In this document: positions 13,096 through 20,993 of the stretch, one piece after another
Position numbering within the stretch: position 1 is the first letter of the stretch
Layout: every line of letters begins with the position of its first letter
Source: UBA1189 sp045126595
GTDB taxonomy: Bacteria; Bacteroidota; Bacteroidia; Bacteroidales; Bacteroidaceae
Assembly (NCBI GenBank): GCA_045126595.1
Contig: JBGVOS010000043.1
Span: 1 to 24,343, forward strand
Direction of reading: 5' to 3'
Length of the DNA: 24,343 bases
Made by a program: the position numbers and the translations under genes
Notes under the pieces: model-generated
Told to the model about the DNA's origin: nothing
The model's database searches: none
Seen by the model: the letters and a program-made list of their open reading frames with translations, nothing else

Positions 13096-15570
13096 TTAAC
13101 TCTCCACTCTGTATACTCGTTTCACACGGGTCGATATGCCCGTCATCACCTCGTAGGGGATGGTGCCGAGCCATTCGGCCAGCTGGGTTACGGGAAGCTG
13201 CGGGCCGAAGATCTCTACCGCATCACCCTCGTGGCAGGGGATGTCGGTAACGTCAATCATGCATACATCCATACAGATGTTGCCCACATAGGGTGCCTCT
13301 TGTCCGTTTACAATGCAATAGCCGTGTCCGTTGCCCAGGCGGCGGTTCAATCCGTCGGCATAGCCTATGGGGATGGAGGCGATGCGCGAGGGGCGCACCA
13401 GTTGTCCGCGGCGGCTGTAGCCTACCGTCTCTGTCTCGGGCACCTCATGTATCTGCAGAATGGTGCTGCGCAGTGTGCTGATGGGCGACAACAGGCGATT
13501 GTCTACGGGGCTGATGCCGTAGAGGCCGAGGCCGAGGCGCACCATATCGTGGTGGTACTCCGGGAAGCGCTCTATACCTGCCGAGTTGCAGATGTGGCGC
13601 AGTATCTTGTGGGGGAAGGCGGCTTGCAATGCCGTGGCTGCCTCGTCGAAACGTGCTGCCTGCTGGTGAGTGAAGGCATCGAAGTCGCTGCTGTCGCTGC
13701 CCGCAAAGTGCGAAAAGACGGAGCGAGGAACAACGGCACGTTGCTCTCCGAGCCGCTCTATGAGGCGCGGCATCTCGTCGGGGCGGAAGCCGAGACGGCT
13801 CATGCCCGTATCTATCTTGACATGTATCGGGTAGTGCATGTATCCCTCGCGCTCACAAGCATGTATCATGGCGTCGAACAGAGCGAAGCTGTATATCTCC
13901 GGCTCCAGGTTGTTGTCGAACATGGTCTTGAAGGCCGACAACTCGGGGTTCATCACGAGGATGTTGGCCGTGATGCCTGCCTTGCGCAACTGCTCTCCCT
14001 CGTCGGCGACAGCCACGGCAAGGTAATCCACGCGGTGGTCCTGCAGCGTCTTGGCAATCTCGTAGAAGCCGGCACCGTAGGCAAAGGCCTTGACCATGCA
14101 CACCGTCTTCACCCCAGGGGCCAGCATGCTGCGGTAGTGGTTAAGGTTGTCCACCATTGCGCCAAGGTCAATGTCCAATGTCGTTTCGTGAACCTTCAGC
14201 GCAAGCTGCTCGGCTATGCGCTCGAAGCCGAAGCTGCGCGAGCCTTTCAAGAGGATGAGCGAATGGCTGAGCTCCTGCAATTCCTTGGAGTGAAGGAAAT
14301 CCTCCGTAGTGCGATAGAACGACTTCTTGATATCGAACCTCGCTGCCGAGGTCATCAGCTCGGGACCTATGCCGATGATGCGCTCCACGCCGCGGCTCTC
14401 CACCAGGGTCGCCACCTTGCGGTAGAGCGAACGGTTGCTCTGCCCTGTCTGTAAGAGGTCCGAGAGTATCAATACACGTTCGCGTCCCTCACGCTCGGGA
14501 CGGCGTGCCATGAAGTCAAGGGCGATATCAAGCGAAGCGATATCCGAGTTGTAGCTGTCGTTGATGAGCGTACTGCCATTCTTGCCCTCCTTCACCTCAA
14601 GGCGCATGGCTACGGGCTCAAGCAGGGCCATGCGCTCGGCAATCTTCTCGGCAGGGAGCATCAGATAGAGGCACACGGCAAGGCAATGGATGGAGTTCTC
14701 CACCGAAGCGTCGTCGGTGAAGGGAATCGTGTATTTGCCTTTGATTCCTATATATATGTATTCTATCGTAGTATCCTGTTCGTTCTTCGTCACCGACGAT
14801 ATGTAAAGCGGCTTCTCGGGATTGTGGCGCGACCAGGCAATCTCACGTGCCGACTGTAGGGTACGATCCGCACACTCACTGATCTCTTTGTCATCGCCAT
14901 TGTAAATGATTATTTCACAATCGCGGAAGAGGTTGAGTTTCTCCGAGCACTTGTCTTGCAGCGAAGAGAAATTCTCCTGATGAGCACCACCGATGTTGGT
15001 GAACACGCCTATCGTGGGGTGTATGATGTTGCGCAAACGCTTCATCTCATGGTGTTGCGATATACCCGCCTCAATGAGTGCCACGTCCGTATTCTCGTCC
15101 ATTTGCCATATAGAGAGCGGTACGCCAATCTGCGAGTTGTAGCTGCGGGGAGAGCGTGCCACGTGGAAGTCGGCACCGAGCAACTGGCTCAGCCACTCGT
15201 TCACCACCGTCTTGCCATTGCTGCCGGTGATACCCACTACGGGTATGCTGTACTGTATGCGATGCTTCTCGGCCAACAGTTGCAGCGCGGACAAAGTGTC
15301 AGACACAAGAAGGAAATTGGCCTCCGGCATCGCCCGAAGTTCCTCATCGTTCGGCCGTGCCGATACAACGAAGTGGCGCACGCCACGGTTGTAGAGGTCT
15401 GCGATATAACGGTGACCGTCGCCTCGTCCTGTGACGAGGGCAAAGAAGAGTGTTTCCTCTGAGAATCCCAAGGAGCGGCTGTCTGTGAGGAGCCATTTCA
15501 CCGTTCCCTCGGCAGAGCCTATACGCTCGGCATGTATCAGTTGGGATATGGTATCAATAGAGTATGACAT
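13096..15570 (-). CDS. murF-alr: Bifunctional MurF (UDP-MurNAc-tripeptide:D-Ala-D-Ala ligase) / alanine racemase
   Basis: This is an 824-residue fusion. Residues 1 to about 455 are MurF, which adds D-Ala-D-Ala to UDP-MurNAc-tripeptide; the ATP-binding GITGSNGKT is at 113-121. Residues about 461-824 are a PLP-dependent alanine racemase that makes D-alanine. It has the Schiff-base Lys494 in MVKAFAYGAG, the catalytic Tyr718 in TVGYSRRG, and IPIGYADG at 733-740. All catalytic residues of both halves are visible, so both should be active, coupling D-Ala supply to its use. The fusion is known in Bacteroidetes. The MurF P-loop has GSNGKTV in place of the commoner GTNGKT. It follows murE by 20 bp. 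Confidence 0.96.
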   Translation of the reverse strand: MSYSIDTISQLIHAERIGSAEGTVKWLLTDSRSLGFSEETLFFALVTGRGDGHRYIADLYNRGVRHFVVSARPNDEELRAMPEANFLLVSDTLSALQLLAEKHRIQYSIPVVGITGSNGKTVVNEWLSQLLGADFHVARSPRSYNSQIGVPLSIWQMDENTDVALIEAGISQHHEMKRLRNIIHPTIGVFTNIGGAHQENFSSLQDKCSEKLNLFRDCEIIIYNGDDKEISECADRTLQSAREIAWSRHNPEKPLYISSVTKNEQDTTIEYIYIGIKGKYTIPFTDDASVENSIHCLAVCLYLMLPAEKIAERMALLEPVAMRLEVKEGKNGSTLINDSYNSDIASLDIALDFMARRPEREGRERVLILSDLLQTGQSNRSLYRKVATLVESRGVERIIGIGPELMTSAARFDIKKSFYRTTEDFLHSKELQELSHSLILLKGSRSFGFERIAEQLALKVHETTLDIDLGAMVDNLNHYRSMLAPGVKTVCMVKAFAYGAGFYEIAKTLQDHRVDYLAVAVADEGEQLRKAGITANILVMNPELSAFKTMFDNNLEPEIYSFALFDAMIHACEREGYMHYPIHVKIDTGMSRLGFRPDEMPRLIERLGEQRAVVPRSVFSHFAGSDSSDFDAFTHQQAARFDEAATALQAAFPHKILRHICNSAGIERFPEYHHDMVRLGLGLYGISPVDNRLLSPISTLRSTILQIHEVPETETVGYSRRGQLVRPSRIASIPIGYADGLNRRLGNGHGYCIVNGQEAPYVGNICMDVCMIDVTDIPCHEGDAVEIFGPQLPVTQLAEWLGTIPYEVMTGISTRVKRVYRVES

Positions 15571-15590
15571 AGTGTTGTTTTGTTTCGCGC

Positions 15591-17042
15591 TTAACCTTCG
15601 AATGCTTCGCGCAGCACCTCCTTGTCGTCGAAATGGTGCTTCACGCCCTTCACGTCCTGATAGGTCTCATGTCCCTTGCCGGCTACGAGGATGACGTCAC
15701 CCTTCTCGGCCAGCATGCAGGCCGTGCGGATGGCCTCGCGGCGGTCAACGATGGAGATTACACTGGAGCGCTGTGCCGGGGTGAGTCCTTCGAGCATGTC
15801 ATTGATGATGTCCTGCGGCTCCTCGAAACGAGGGTTATCGCTGGTAATGATGACGCGCGTGCTACCCTTGACGGCCTCCTGAGCCATGAGGGGGCGCTTG
15901 CCCTTGTCGCGGTTTCCGCCGGCACCCACCACGGTGATGACCTTACCTTTACCGCCCTGTACCTCGTGAATGGCACCGAGCACGTTGGTGATGGCATCGG
16001 GTGTGTGGGCATAGTCCACGATGGCGGTGAAGCCCTTAGGCGAGTGCAACGCATCGAAGCGGCCACTGACGGGGCGCAGGGTGCTGAGCACGGTGAGCAC
16101 CTCTTCGGGACGTTTGCCGAGAAGGATAGCCGTGCCGTAAACGGCGAGCAGGTTGCTGGCATTGAAGCGGCCGATAAACTGTACGAATACCTCCACGCTG
16201 TTAATGTCGAGCAGCATGCCATCGAAATAGTGTTCAAGGATACGTCCCTTGAAGTCGGCCAGGCTGCGCAATGAATAGGTATGCACCTTGGCACGGGTGT
16301 TCTGCGTCATCACCAGCCCGTTCTTGTCGTCGGCGTTGGTCACCACGAAGGCCTCTTTGGGCAGTGCGTCGAAGAAGGCTTTCTTGGCACGCAAGTAGTT
16401 GTCCACCGTCTTGTGGTAATCCATGTGGTCGCGCGTGAGATTGGTAAAGATACCGCCTGCAAACTTCAAACCACCGATGCGGTGCTGCGCCACCGAATGT
16501 GAGCTCACCTCCATGAACACATACTTGCAACCCTCATTGGCCATGCGGCCCAGCAGGGCGTTCAGCGTGATGGCGTCGGGCGTGGTATGCTCGGTGGGGA
16601 TAGCCTCATCGTCGATATAGTTGCACACCGTAGACACAAGGCCCACCTTGTAGCCCATGGCACGAAACATATCATATAATAAGGTAGCAATGGTGGTCTT
16701 GCCATTGGTGCCGGTGACACCGATGAGACGCACCTTCTCCGTGGGGTTACCGTTGAATGCCGTTGCGATGGGGCCCACGGCCTCCTCACTGTTGGCAACA
16801 CGAACGTAGGCGACATCCTCGGCCAACGTCTCGGGCAGCTGTTCGCACACGATAGCCACGGCACCCTTGTCAATGGCGCTCTGTATGTATTTATGTCCGT
16901 CGACCTGCGTGCCGCGCATGGCCACGAAGAGATGTCCCGGGGCAATACGGCGCGAGTCGATATGCACGTCGGCAATGTCGCGCTGGGCATCGCCTATGAT
17001 TTCTTCTACACGTATTCCTTTGATAATGTCTGTGAGTAGCAT
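15591..17042 (-). CDS. murE: UDP-MurNAc-L-Ala-D-Glu:meso-diaminopimelate ligase
   Basis: MurE adds the third peptide residue to the peptidoglycan precursor in the cytoplasm. The 483-residue product has the ATP loop GVTGTNGKT at 108-116, EVSSHSVAQHRI around 178-189, and YAHTPDA at 344-350. SDNPRFEEP with DNPR at 402-405 is the motif that marks meso-diaminopimelate rather than lysine specificity. I start at MLLTDIIKG (ATG complementary to 17040-17042): the longer open frame runs 81 residues into the end of ftsI and reads as low-complexity Arg/Gln/Gly sequence. It lies 14 bp after ftsI and 20 bp before murF/alr, and is translated within the same operon. Confidence 0.96.
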   Translation of the reverse strand: MLLTDIIKGIRVEEIIGDAQRDIADVHIDSRRIAPGHLFVAMRGTQVDGHKYIQSAIDKGAVAIVCEQLPETLAEDVAYVRVANSEEAVGPIATAFNGNPTEKVRLIGVTGTNGKTTIATLLYDMFRAMGYKVGLVSTVCNYIDDEAIPTEHTTPDAITLNALLGRMANEGCKYVFMEVSSHSVAQHRIGGLKFAGGIFTNLTRDHMDYHKTVDNYLRAKKAFFDALPKEAFVVTNADDKNGLVMTQNTRAKVHTYSLRSLADFKGRILEHYFDGMLLDINSVEVFVQFIGRFNASNLLAVYGTAILLGKRPEEVLTVLSTLRPVSGRFDALHSPKGFTAIVDYAHTPDAITNVLGAIHEVQGGKGKVITVVGAGGNRDKGKRPLMAQEAVKGSTRVIITSDNPRFEEPQDIINDMLEGLTPAQRSSVISIVDRREAIRTACMLAEKGDVILVAGKGHETYQDVKGVKHHFDDKEVLREAFEG

Positions 17043-17056
17043 AATATCTGCGTTTT

Positions 17057-19237
17057 TTATTTCAAAGTCAAATAGATTATCTGTCCCTTGCGCACCGCGC
17101 TGCCGGGTTGTATGCTCTGCGAGCGCACCTTGCCTTTGCCCGAGAGGCGCACGGTGAGTCCGCACGACTCGAGCAGATAGACGGCATCCTTGGCACCGCA
17201 CCCCTTGACATTGGGCACCTTGGTGGGGTCGAAGGCGATGCCGGTGAAGAGCACATCGTTCGCACGGCTCTCGGCATTGCCCCATACGGGGTTGTCAGAG
17301 CGGTACGAGGCAGAGGCATCCCATTCGGTGCGTATATCGAGTTCATCGAGAACGTAGCGTGCGGCAGCGATATTGCCTTTCATCACCGAGGGGATGAAGA
17401 CGGCGGTAGAGTCGCGCAGCTCATTGATGTCGCGTTCTTCGTCACGGGCCATGATGCGCTTGGCAATCTCGCCGAAGACCTTACCGGCCACGCCACCGCC
17501 CGAGATGAGTCCGCCGCGGGTTTGGATGGAGACGATGCAGGTGTACTTGGGAGCATCGGCAGGGAAGAAGCCACAGAACGAGAGTTGGTGACCGCCGCCC
17601 CTGAGCTGTCCGCCCGAGGCTATCTGTGCCGTACCGGTCTTACCCGCCACGAGGAAGTTGTCGGACTTGGCCTGACGACCGAGGCCCGTGGGCTCGTTCA
17701 CGACCATGGTGAGCATCTTGGTGATGTCGTCGAGGGCTTGCTGCGAGGCAATCTTGTCGATAAGCACTTCGGGGTTGAACTCCTTGACTACCTGTCCGTC
17801 TTCGAGGATGGCCGACACGAGGCGCGGCTTCATGAAGGTGCCGTTGTTGGCTATGGCGTTGTAGAACGATACGATGTTGATGGGGGCTATCTGGGTCTCG
17901 TAGCCGATGGACATCCACGGCAGTGCCGTGCGCGACCAGTTGCTCTTGTCCTTCTTAGGGTAACGTATGACGGGTTTACCGGTACCGGGCAGCAGGGGGA
18001 AGTGTGTGGCCAATCCCATGCGGTGGAGGCCCTCAACGAACTTCTCGGGTTCGTTCTTGTAGTTCTCGTCGATGAGGCGTGCGGTGCCCACGTTGGACGA
18101 GTACATCAGCACTTGCGGTACACTGAGCACACCGTAGGCGCTGGCCTTGTTCCAGTTGTGGTCTTTCATCGTGGCCGAGCCGAACTTGTACAATCCTCTG
18201 TTCGCATCGACCGAGTCGTTGAAGCTGATTTTCTTATCGTGCAGCGCCACAAGCAGCGAGGCCGTCTTGAAGGTCGAGCCGGGCTCAAGGATGTCGGTGA
18301 GGGCATTGTTCTTGGTCTCGGCATAGCCACCGCTCTCGAGGCGGTTCATGTTGACCATGGCCTTGATGTCGCCCGTCTCCACCTCCATGACAATGACCAC
18401 TCCGGTGCGAGCATCTCCGCCGTACACCTCATTCTGCGTCTTCAGCATGTCGAGCAGTGCCTTCTCGGCAATGTCCTGCATCTCCACGTTGAGCGTAGTC
18501 TTCACGTCATAACCGTCGGTAGCAGGCTTGTCTACAATGGTGAGCACGTCGCGGTTGACCTTTTTGCGATGTCCCACACCGGGTTCGCCACGCAGGTAGT
18601 CGTCATAGGCGAGCTCGATACCGTTCTTGGCCGAGTCGACCTTGGCATACACATCGCCCAAGGTGCGCCGTGCGAGCGAGCCGAATATCTTCTTGCGTTC
18701 GATGTTGCTTTCGGTGAAGAAGCCTCCCACTCCAGGACTCATGCAGAGCACCGGCAGCTGCTTTATCTCCTTGTATTGGGCATAGGAGATGCGCTTGGAG
18801 TAGAGTTTGCAGTAGCGGCTCCGCTGTGCGCGTCCCTTCTCGAAGGTACGGCGGAACTCCTCGGCACTCTTGTCGGGCAGGACGCGGTGAAGTCCCTCGC
18901 ATATCTCGGTCATGTGTTCCTTGAGCAGCGAGTCACGGCGATGCTGTGCTTTGATACGGCGCGTCTCATCGCGATCCGACACCATAAAGTCCATAAACAA
19001 CGTATACTGCGGCACACTGCTGGCCATCAGCTGTCCGTCACCGCTCAATATGTTGCCGCGCTTGGGCACAATGGGCACACTGTCCACGACCGAACGGCTG
19101 GCCACCTCGTGCCAGTAGTTGCGTTCAAAGACCATGATTGACAGCGCCTTGATCAATATCGCCAGTCCTACCAACGCCATGAAGATGATGATGGTGAAGT
19201 AGCGCGTAATTATCTTTTTGTCCTGGGGTTTCTGCAT
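17057..19237 (-). CDS. ftsI: Septal penicillin-binding protein (transpeptidase) with PASTA domain
   Basis: FtsI/PBP3-type class B transpeptidase that cross-links septal peptidoglycan in the periplasm. In 726 residues: short cytoplasmic N-terminus, one membrane anchor at about 13-36, a PBP dimer domain starting at VPKRGNIL, and the transpeptidase domain. It has active-site Ser321 in STFK (321-324), SSN at 380-382 and KTG at 533-535. One PASTA domain occupies about 674-726 (VPNVKGCGAKDAVYLLESCGL). The PASTA extension is a feature of some FtsI/SpoVD-like proteins and is seen in Bacteroidetes. The gene lies between ftsL (33 bp gap) and murE (14 bp gap), the usual dcw order. Confidence 0.95.
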   Translation of the reverse strand: MQKPQDKKIITRYFTIIIFMALVGLAILIKALSIMVFERNYWHEVASRSVVDSVPIVPKRGNILSGDGQLMASSVPQYTLFMDFMVSDRDETRRIKAQHRRDSLLKEHMTEICEGLHRVLPDKSAEEFRRTFEKGRAQRSRYCKLYSKRISYAQYKEIKQLPVLCMSPGVGGFFTESNIERKKIFGSLARRTLGDVYAKVDSAKNGIELAYDDYLRGEPGVGHRKKVNRDVLTIVDKPATDGYDVKTTLNVEMQDIAEKALLDMLKTQNEVYGGDARTGVVIVMEVETGDIKAMVNMNRLESGGYAETKNNALTDILEPGSTFKTASLLVALHDKKISFNDSVDANRGLYKFGSATMKDHNWNKASAYGVLSVPQVLMYSSNVGTARLIDENYKNEPEKFVEGLHRMGLATHFPLLPGTGKPVIRYPKKDKSNWSRTALPWMSIGYETQIAPINIVSFYNAIANNGTFMKPRLVSAILEDGQVVKEFNPEVLIDKIASQQALDDITKMLTMVVNEPTGLGRQAKSDNFLVAGKTGTAQIASGGQLRGGGHQLSFCGFFPADAPKYTCIVSIQTRGGLISGGGVAGKVFGEIAKRIMARDEERDINELRDSTAVFIPSVMKGNIAAARYVLDELDIRTEWDASASYRSDNPVWGNAESRANDVLFTGIAFDPTKVPNVKGCGAKDAVYLLESCGLTVRLSGKGKVRSQSIQPGSAVRKGQIIYLTLK

Positions 19238-19270
19238 ACCTTCTTTTTGTTTTACTCGTCCGTCAGACTC

Positions 19271-19600
19271 TTATCGCCTTATCACTACCGGAGCCTTGTC
19301 CGACAGTTGCAACTCGCTACCCTGCTTCACGATAAACTTCTGGATATTCGACTCGCGACTCTTCTCCATCAGTTCGCTCGAGCGTGCCAAAGCCTCGTAC
19401 CTCACATCATCAAGTTCGGCGCGGAGGCGCTGTATCTGCACCTGCTCCTGCTGGAAAGCATAGCGGTTGCTCACATACACAATGATGAGTGCCGCAATCA
19501 AGAGGAACAACCCCAAGTTGCGTCCAAAGAAAGGGCTCAGCAGCATGTCGCCGTCGAACCACGCCTTGATATTTTTCTTTTTCTTCTTCTGTTCTGCCAT
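19271..19600 (-). CDS. ftsL: FtsL-like small bitopic cell-division protein
   Basis: This is a 109-residue bitopic protein. It has a very Lys-rich cytoplasmic start (MAEQKKKKKNIKAWF), a single hydrophobic segment at about 28-45, and a periplasmic coiled coil at about 48-85 with heptad-like Leu, Val and Ala spacing. This is the topology of FtsL, which with FtsB and FtsQ recruits and activates FtsI/FtsW. Sequence conservation in this family is too low for motifs. The identification rests on topology, length and position between rsmH (5 bp gap) and ftsI (33 bp gap), where Bacteroidetes carry their FtsL-like gene. Confidence 0.87.
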   Translation of the reverse strand: MAEQKKKKKNIKAWFDGDMLLSPFFGRNLGLFLLIAALIIVYVSNRYAFQQEQVQIQRLRAELDDVRYEALARSSELMEKSRESNIQKFIVKQGSELQLSDKAPVVIRR

Positions 19601-19605
19601 AGTCT

Positions 19606-20517
19606 CTATCTCTTCTCCCCTATTCTCAACTTCGCACTGCGCGAGCGCGGGTTCTCCTCCTGTTCCTCGCGGCTGGCTACCGCCACCTTGCCCACCATGC
19701 GGTAGGGCGACGGCTTGGTGCCGTAAATATCCTGCTCCACCTTGCCCTCCACATTACCCGTCTTCATGAGGTTCTTCACCAGCCGGTCTTCGAGCGAGTG
19801 GTAGGTGAGCACCACGAGGCGTCCTCCGGGGCGCAGCAGCTCGGTAGCACTCTGCAACATCTCCTTCAGCGCCTCCATCTCCTCGTTCACCTCGATGCGC
19901 AGGGCCTGGAACAGCTTGGCCATCTCCTTCTTCTCGCGGTCACGACCGAAGAGGCGCTTCACGGTCTCGTACAGCTGCCCCGTCGTCTCGATGGGGGCCT
20001 GTGAGCGTGCCTTCACAATGACCGACGCCAGCTTGCGGCTGTTGAGCAACTCGCCATAGAGGTAGAATATCTCGGCCAGGCGCTCCTCGTCATAGGTGTT
20101 CACCACGTCGGCAGCCGTGAGCCCATCGCGGCGGTTCATGCGCATGTCGAGCTTCGCATCGAAGCGGAACGAGAAGCCCAGCTCGCCCTCGTCAAACTGA
20201 TGGCTCGACACGCCGAGGTCGGCCAACACACCATCGAGCTGCTCCACATCGTGGTAGCGCATCCAGTTCCTCAGGTAGCGGAAGTTGCTACGCACGAAGG
20301 TGAAACGCTCGTCATCCACGATATTGCGCTCGGCATCGGCATCCTGGTCGAAGCTGTAGAGACGCCCCGCCGCGTCCATACGGCGCAGTATCTCGCGCGA
20401 GTGGCCGCCACCGCCAAAGGTCATGTCGGCATACACACCGCCCTCCCCGATAGCCAGGCCGTTGACCGTCTCGTGCAGCATCACGGGAATATGATAAGGA
20501 ACATCCATTGAGTCCAT
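19606..20517 (-). CDS. rsmH: 16S rRNA m4C1402 methyltransferase RsmH
   Basis: RsmH (MraW) methylates C1402 of 16S rRNA using SAM. The 303-residue product has the family start YHIPVMLHETVNGL, the SAM loop DMTFGGGGHSREIL at 31-44, DGVLADLGVSSHQFD near 95-109, and RLVVLTYHSLEDRLVK in the C-terminal half. Length is normal. Two ATG starts are possible, 20517 or 20508, differing by three residues. It opens the cell-wall cluster, with ftsL 5 bp behind. It has its own promoter at 20598-20629. In most bacteria mraZ precedes this gene; no mraZ-like frame exists in the 476 bp upstream here. Confidence 0.96.
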   Translation of the reverse strand: MDSMDVPYHIPVMLHETVNGLAIGEGGVYADMTFGGGGHSREILRRMDAAGRLYSFDQDADAERNIVDDERFTFVRSNFRYLRNWMRYHDVEQLDGVLADLGVSSHQFDEGELGFSFRFDAKLDMRMNRRDGLTAADVVNTYDEERLAEIFYLYGELLNSRKLASVIVKARSQAPIETTGQLYETVKRLFGRDREKKEMAKLFQALRIEVNEEMEALKEMLQSATELLRPGGRLVVLTYHSLEDRLVKNLMKTGNVEGKVEQDIYGTKPSPYRMVGKVAVASREEQEENPRSRSAKLRIGEKR

Positions 20518-20597
20518 TTTTTATTGATTCAAACGTTAAATCCAGCTTTCATGAACATAAAGAGTAACCCTCAAGTCCATTTCTATCATTCAAACTC

Positions 20598-20629
20598 CAA
20601 AATTACTGCAAGGCGAGCGAAAACGCAAA
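20598..20629 (-). promoter_or_regulatory. Bacteroides-type promoter for rsmH operon
   Basis: On the minus strand: -33 TTTG (complement of 20626-20629), 20 bp, then a perfect TAATTTTG (complement of 20598-20605). The spacer contains TTTTCGCTCGCCTTGCA, the inverse of the segment at 20863-20877. The leader to the rsmH ATG is about 75-80 nt. Confidence 0.72.
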
Positions 20630-20702
20630 TTTATTTGCATTTTTCCAAACCGCAGCCATCATCTGTTTCTCCATTTTCTCCAAACGCTATACGCAAAAAG
20701 TT

Positions 20703-20786
20703 TTGTCACCGCGGTGACAATTGTTTTTCATCGCGGTGAAAATATTTTGTCTCCGCGGTGACAATTCTTTTCCTCCGCGATGACAA
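20703..20786. repeat. Array of four 18-bp (near-)palindromes with 22-bp period
   Basis: Units at 20703-20720 (TTGTCACCGCGGTGACAA, a perfect palindrome), 20725-20742 (TTTTCATCGCGGTGAAAA), 20747-20764 (TTGTCTCCGCGGTGACAA) and 20769-20786 (TTTCCTCCGCGATGACAA). Each is separated by a 4-bp T-rich spacer, so the centres fall exactly 22 bp apart, about two helical turns. Seen directly; function is unknown. Confidence 0.9.
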
Positions 20787-20862
20787 AAGTTTTTCTCTTT
20801 ATCCGAATGGAACGATGGATGGAATAGGGAGAATTGCTGTATTTACTCGTTGAAATCTACCA

Positions 20863-20887
20863 TTTCGCTCGCCTTGCACTACATTTA
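20863..20887 (+). promoter_or_regulatory. Degenerate second copy of the psd promoter segment
   Basis: TTTCGCTCGCCTTGCACTACATTTA matches the psd promoter segment at 20947-20971 in 20 of 25 positions. Its -7-like TACATTTA has one mismatch and no TTTG lies at the -33 position, so it looks like a weak or decayed promoter copy 84 bp upstream of the active one. Confidence 0.4.
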
Positions 20888-20939
20888 GCTTACTAACGCA
20901 AGCAGAATGTTGGCTGCACCTCAGAAATACTCAAATAAA

Positions 20940-20971
20940 TTTGGTATTTCATTCGGTTTGCACTACATTTG
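20940..20971 (+). promoter_or_regulatory. Bacteroides-type promoter for psd
   Basis: TTTG at 20940-20943, 20 bp, and a perfect TACATTTG at 20964-20971. The ATG follows at 20994, giving a leader of about 15-20 nt. Confidence 0.78.
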
Positions 20972-20993
20972 CACAATTTAACATACCAATACT

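Larger units (their letters stand above)
20518..20993. other. Divergent intergenic region rsmH/psd with palindrome array and repeated promoter segments
   Basis: 476 bp separate two divergent genes. No coding frame is convincing; the 71-residue frame at 20524-20739 has no recognisable features. Content: rsmH promoter 20598-20629, a 22-bp-period palindrome array 20703-20786, a decayed promoter-like copy 20863-20887, and the psd promoter 20940-20971. A GCAAATTTATTTGC near-palindrome lies at 20625-20638. Confidence 0.7.

Noticed and set aside
13048..14454. A 468-codon plus-strand frame antisense to murF/alr
   Set aside because: Same reasoning: the sense strand encodes an intact alanine racemase, and the antisense product has no family features.
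17108..19141. A 677-codon open frame on the plus strand, antisense to ftsI
   Set aside because: It lies wholly opposite a gene with clear motifs; its translation is rich in His, Val and Gly with no recognisable domain, as expected for the mirror of a codon-biased gene.
20524..20739. A 71-codon frame in the rsmH/psd gap as a possible mraZ remnant
   Set aside because: The translation shows none of the MraZ features, covers the rsmH promoter and runs into the palindrome array.
20703..20786. CRISPR array
   Set aside because: The repeats are palindromes separated by only 4-bp spacers, and there are no cas genes.
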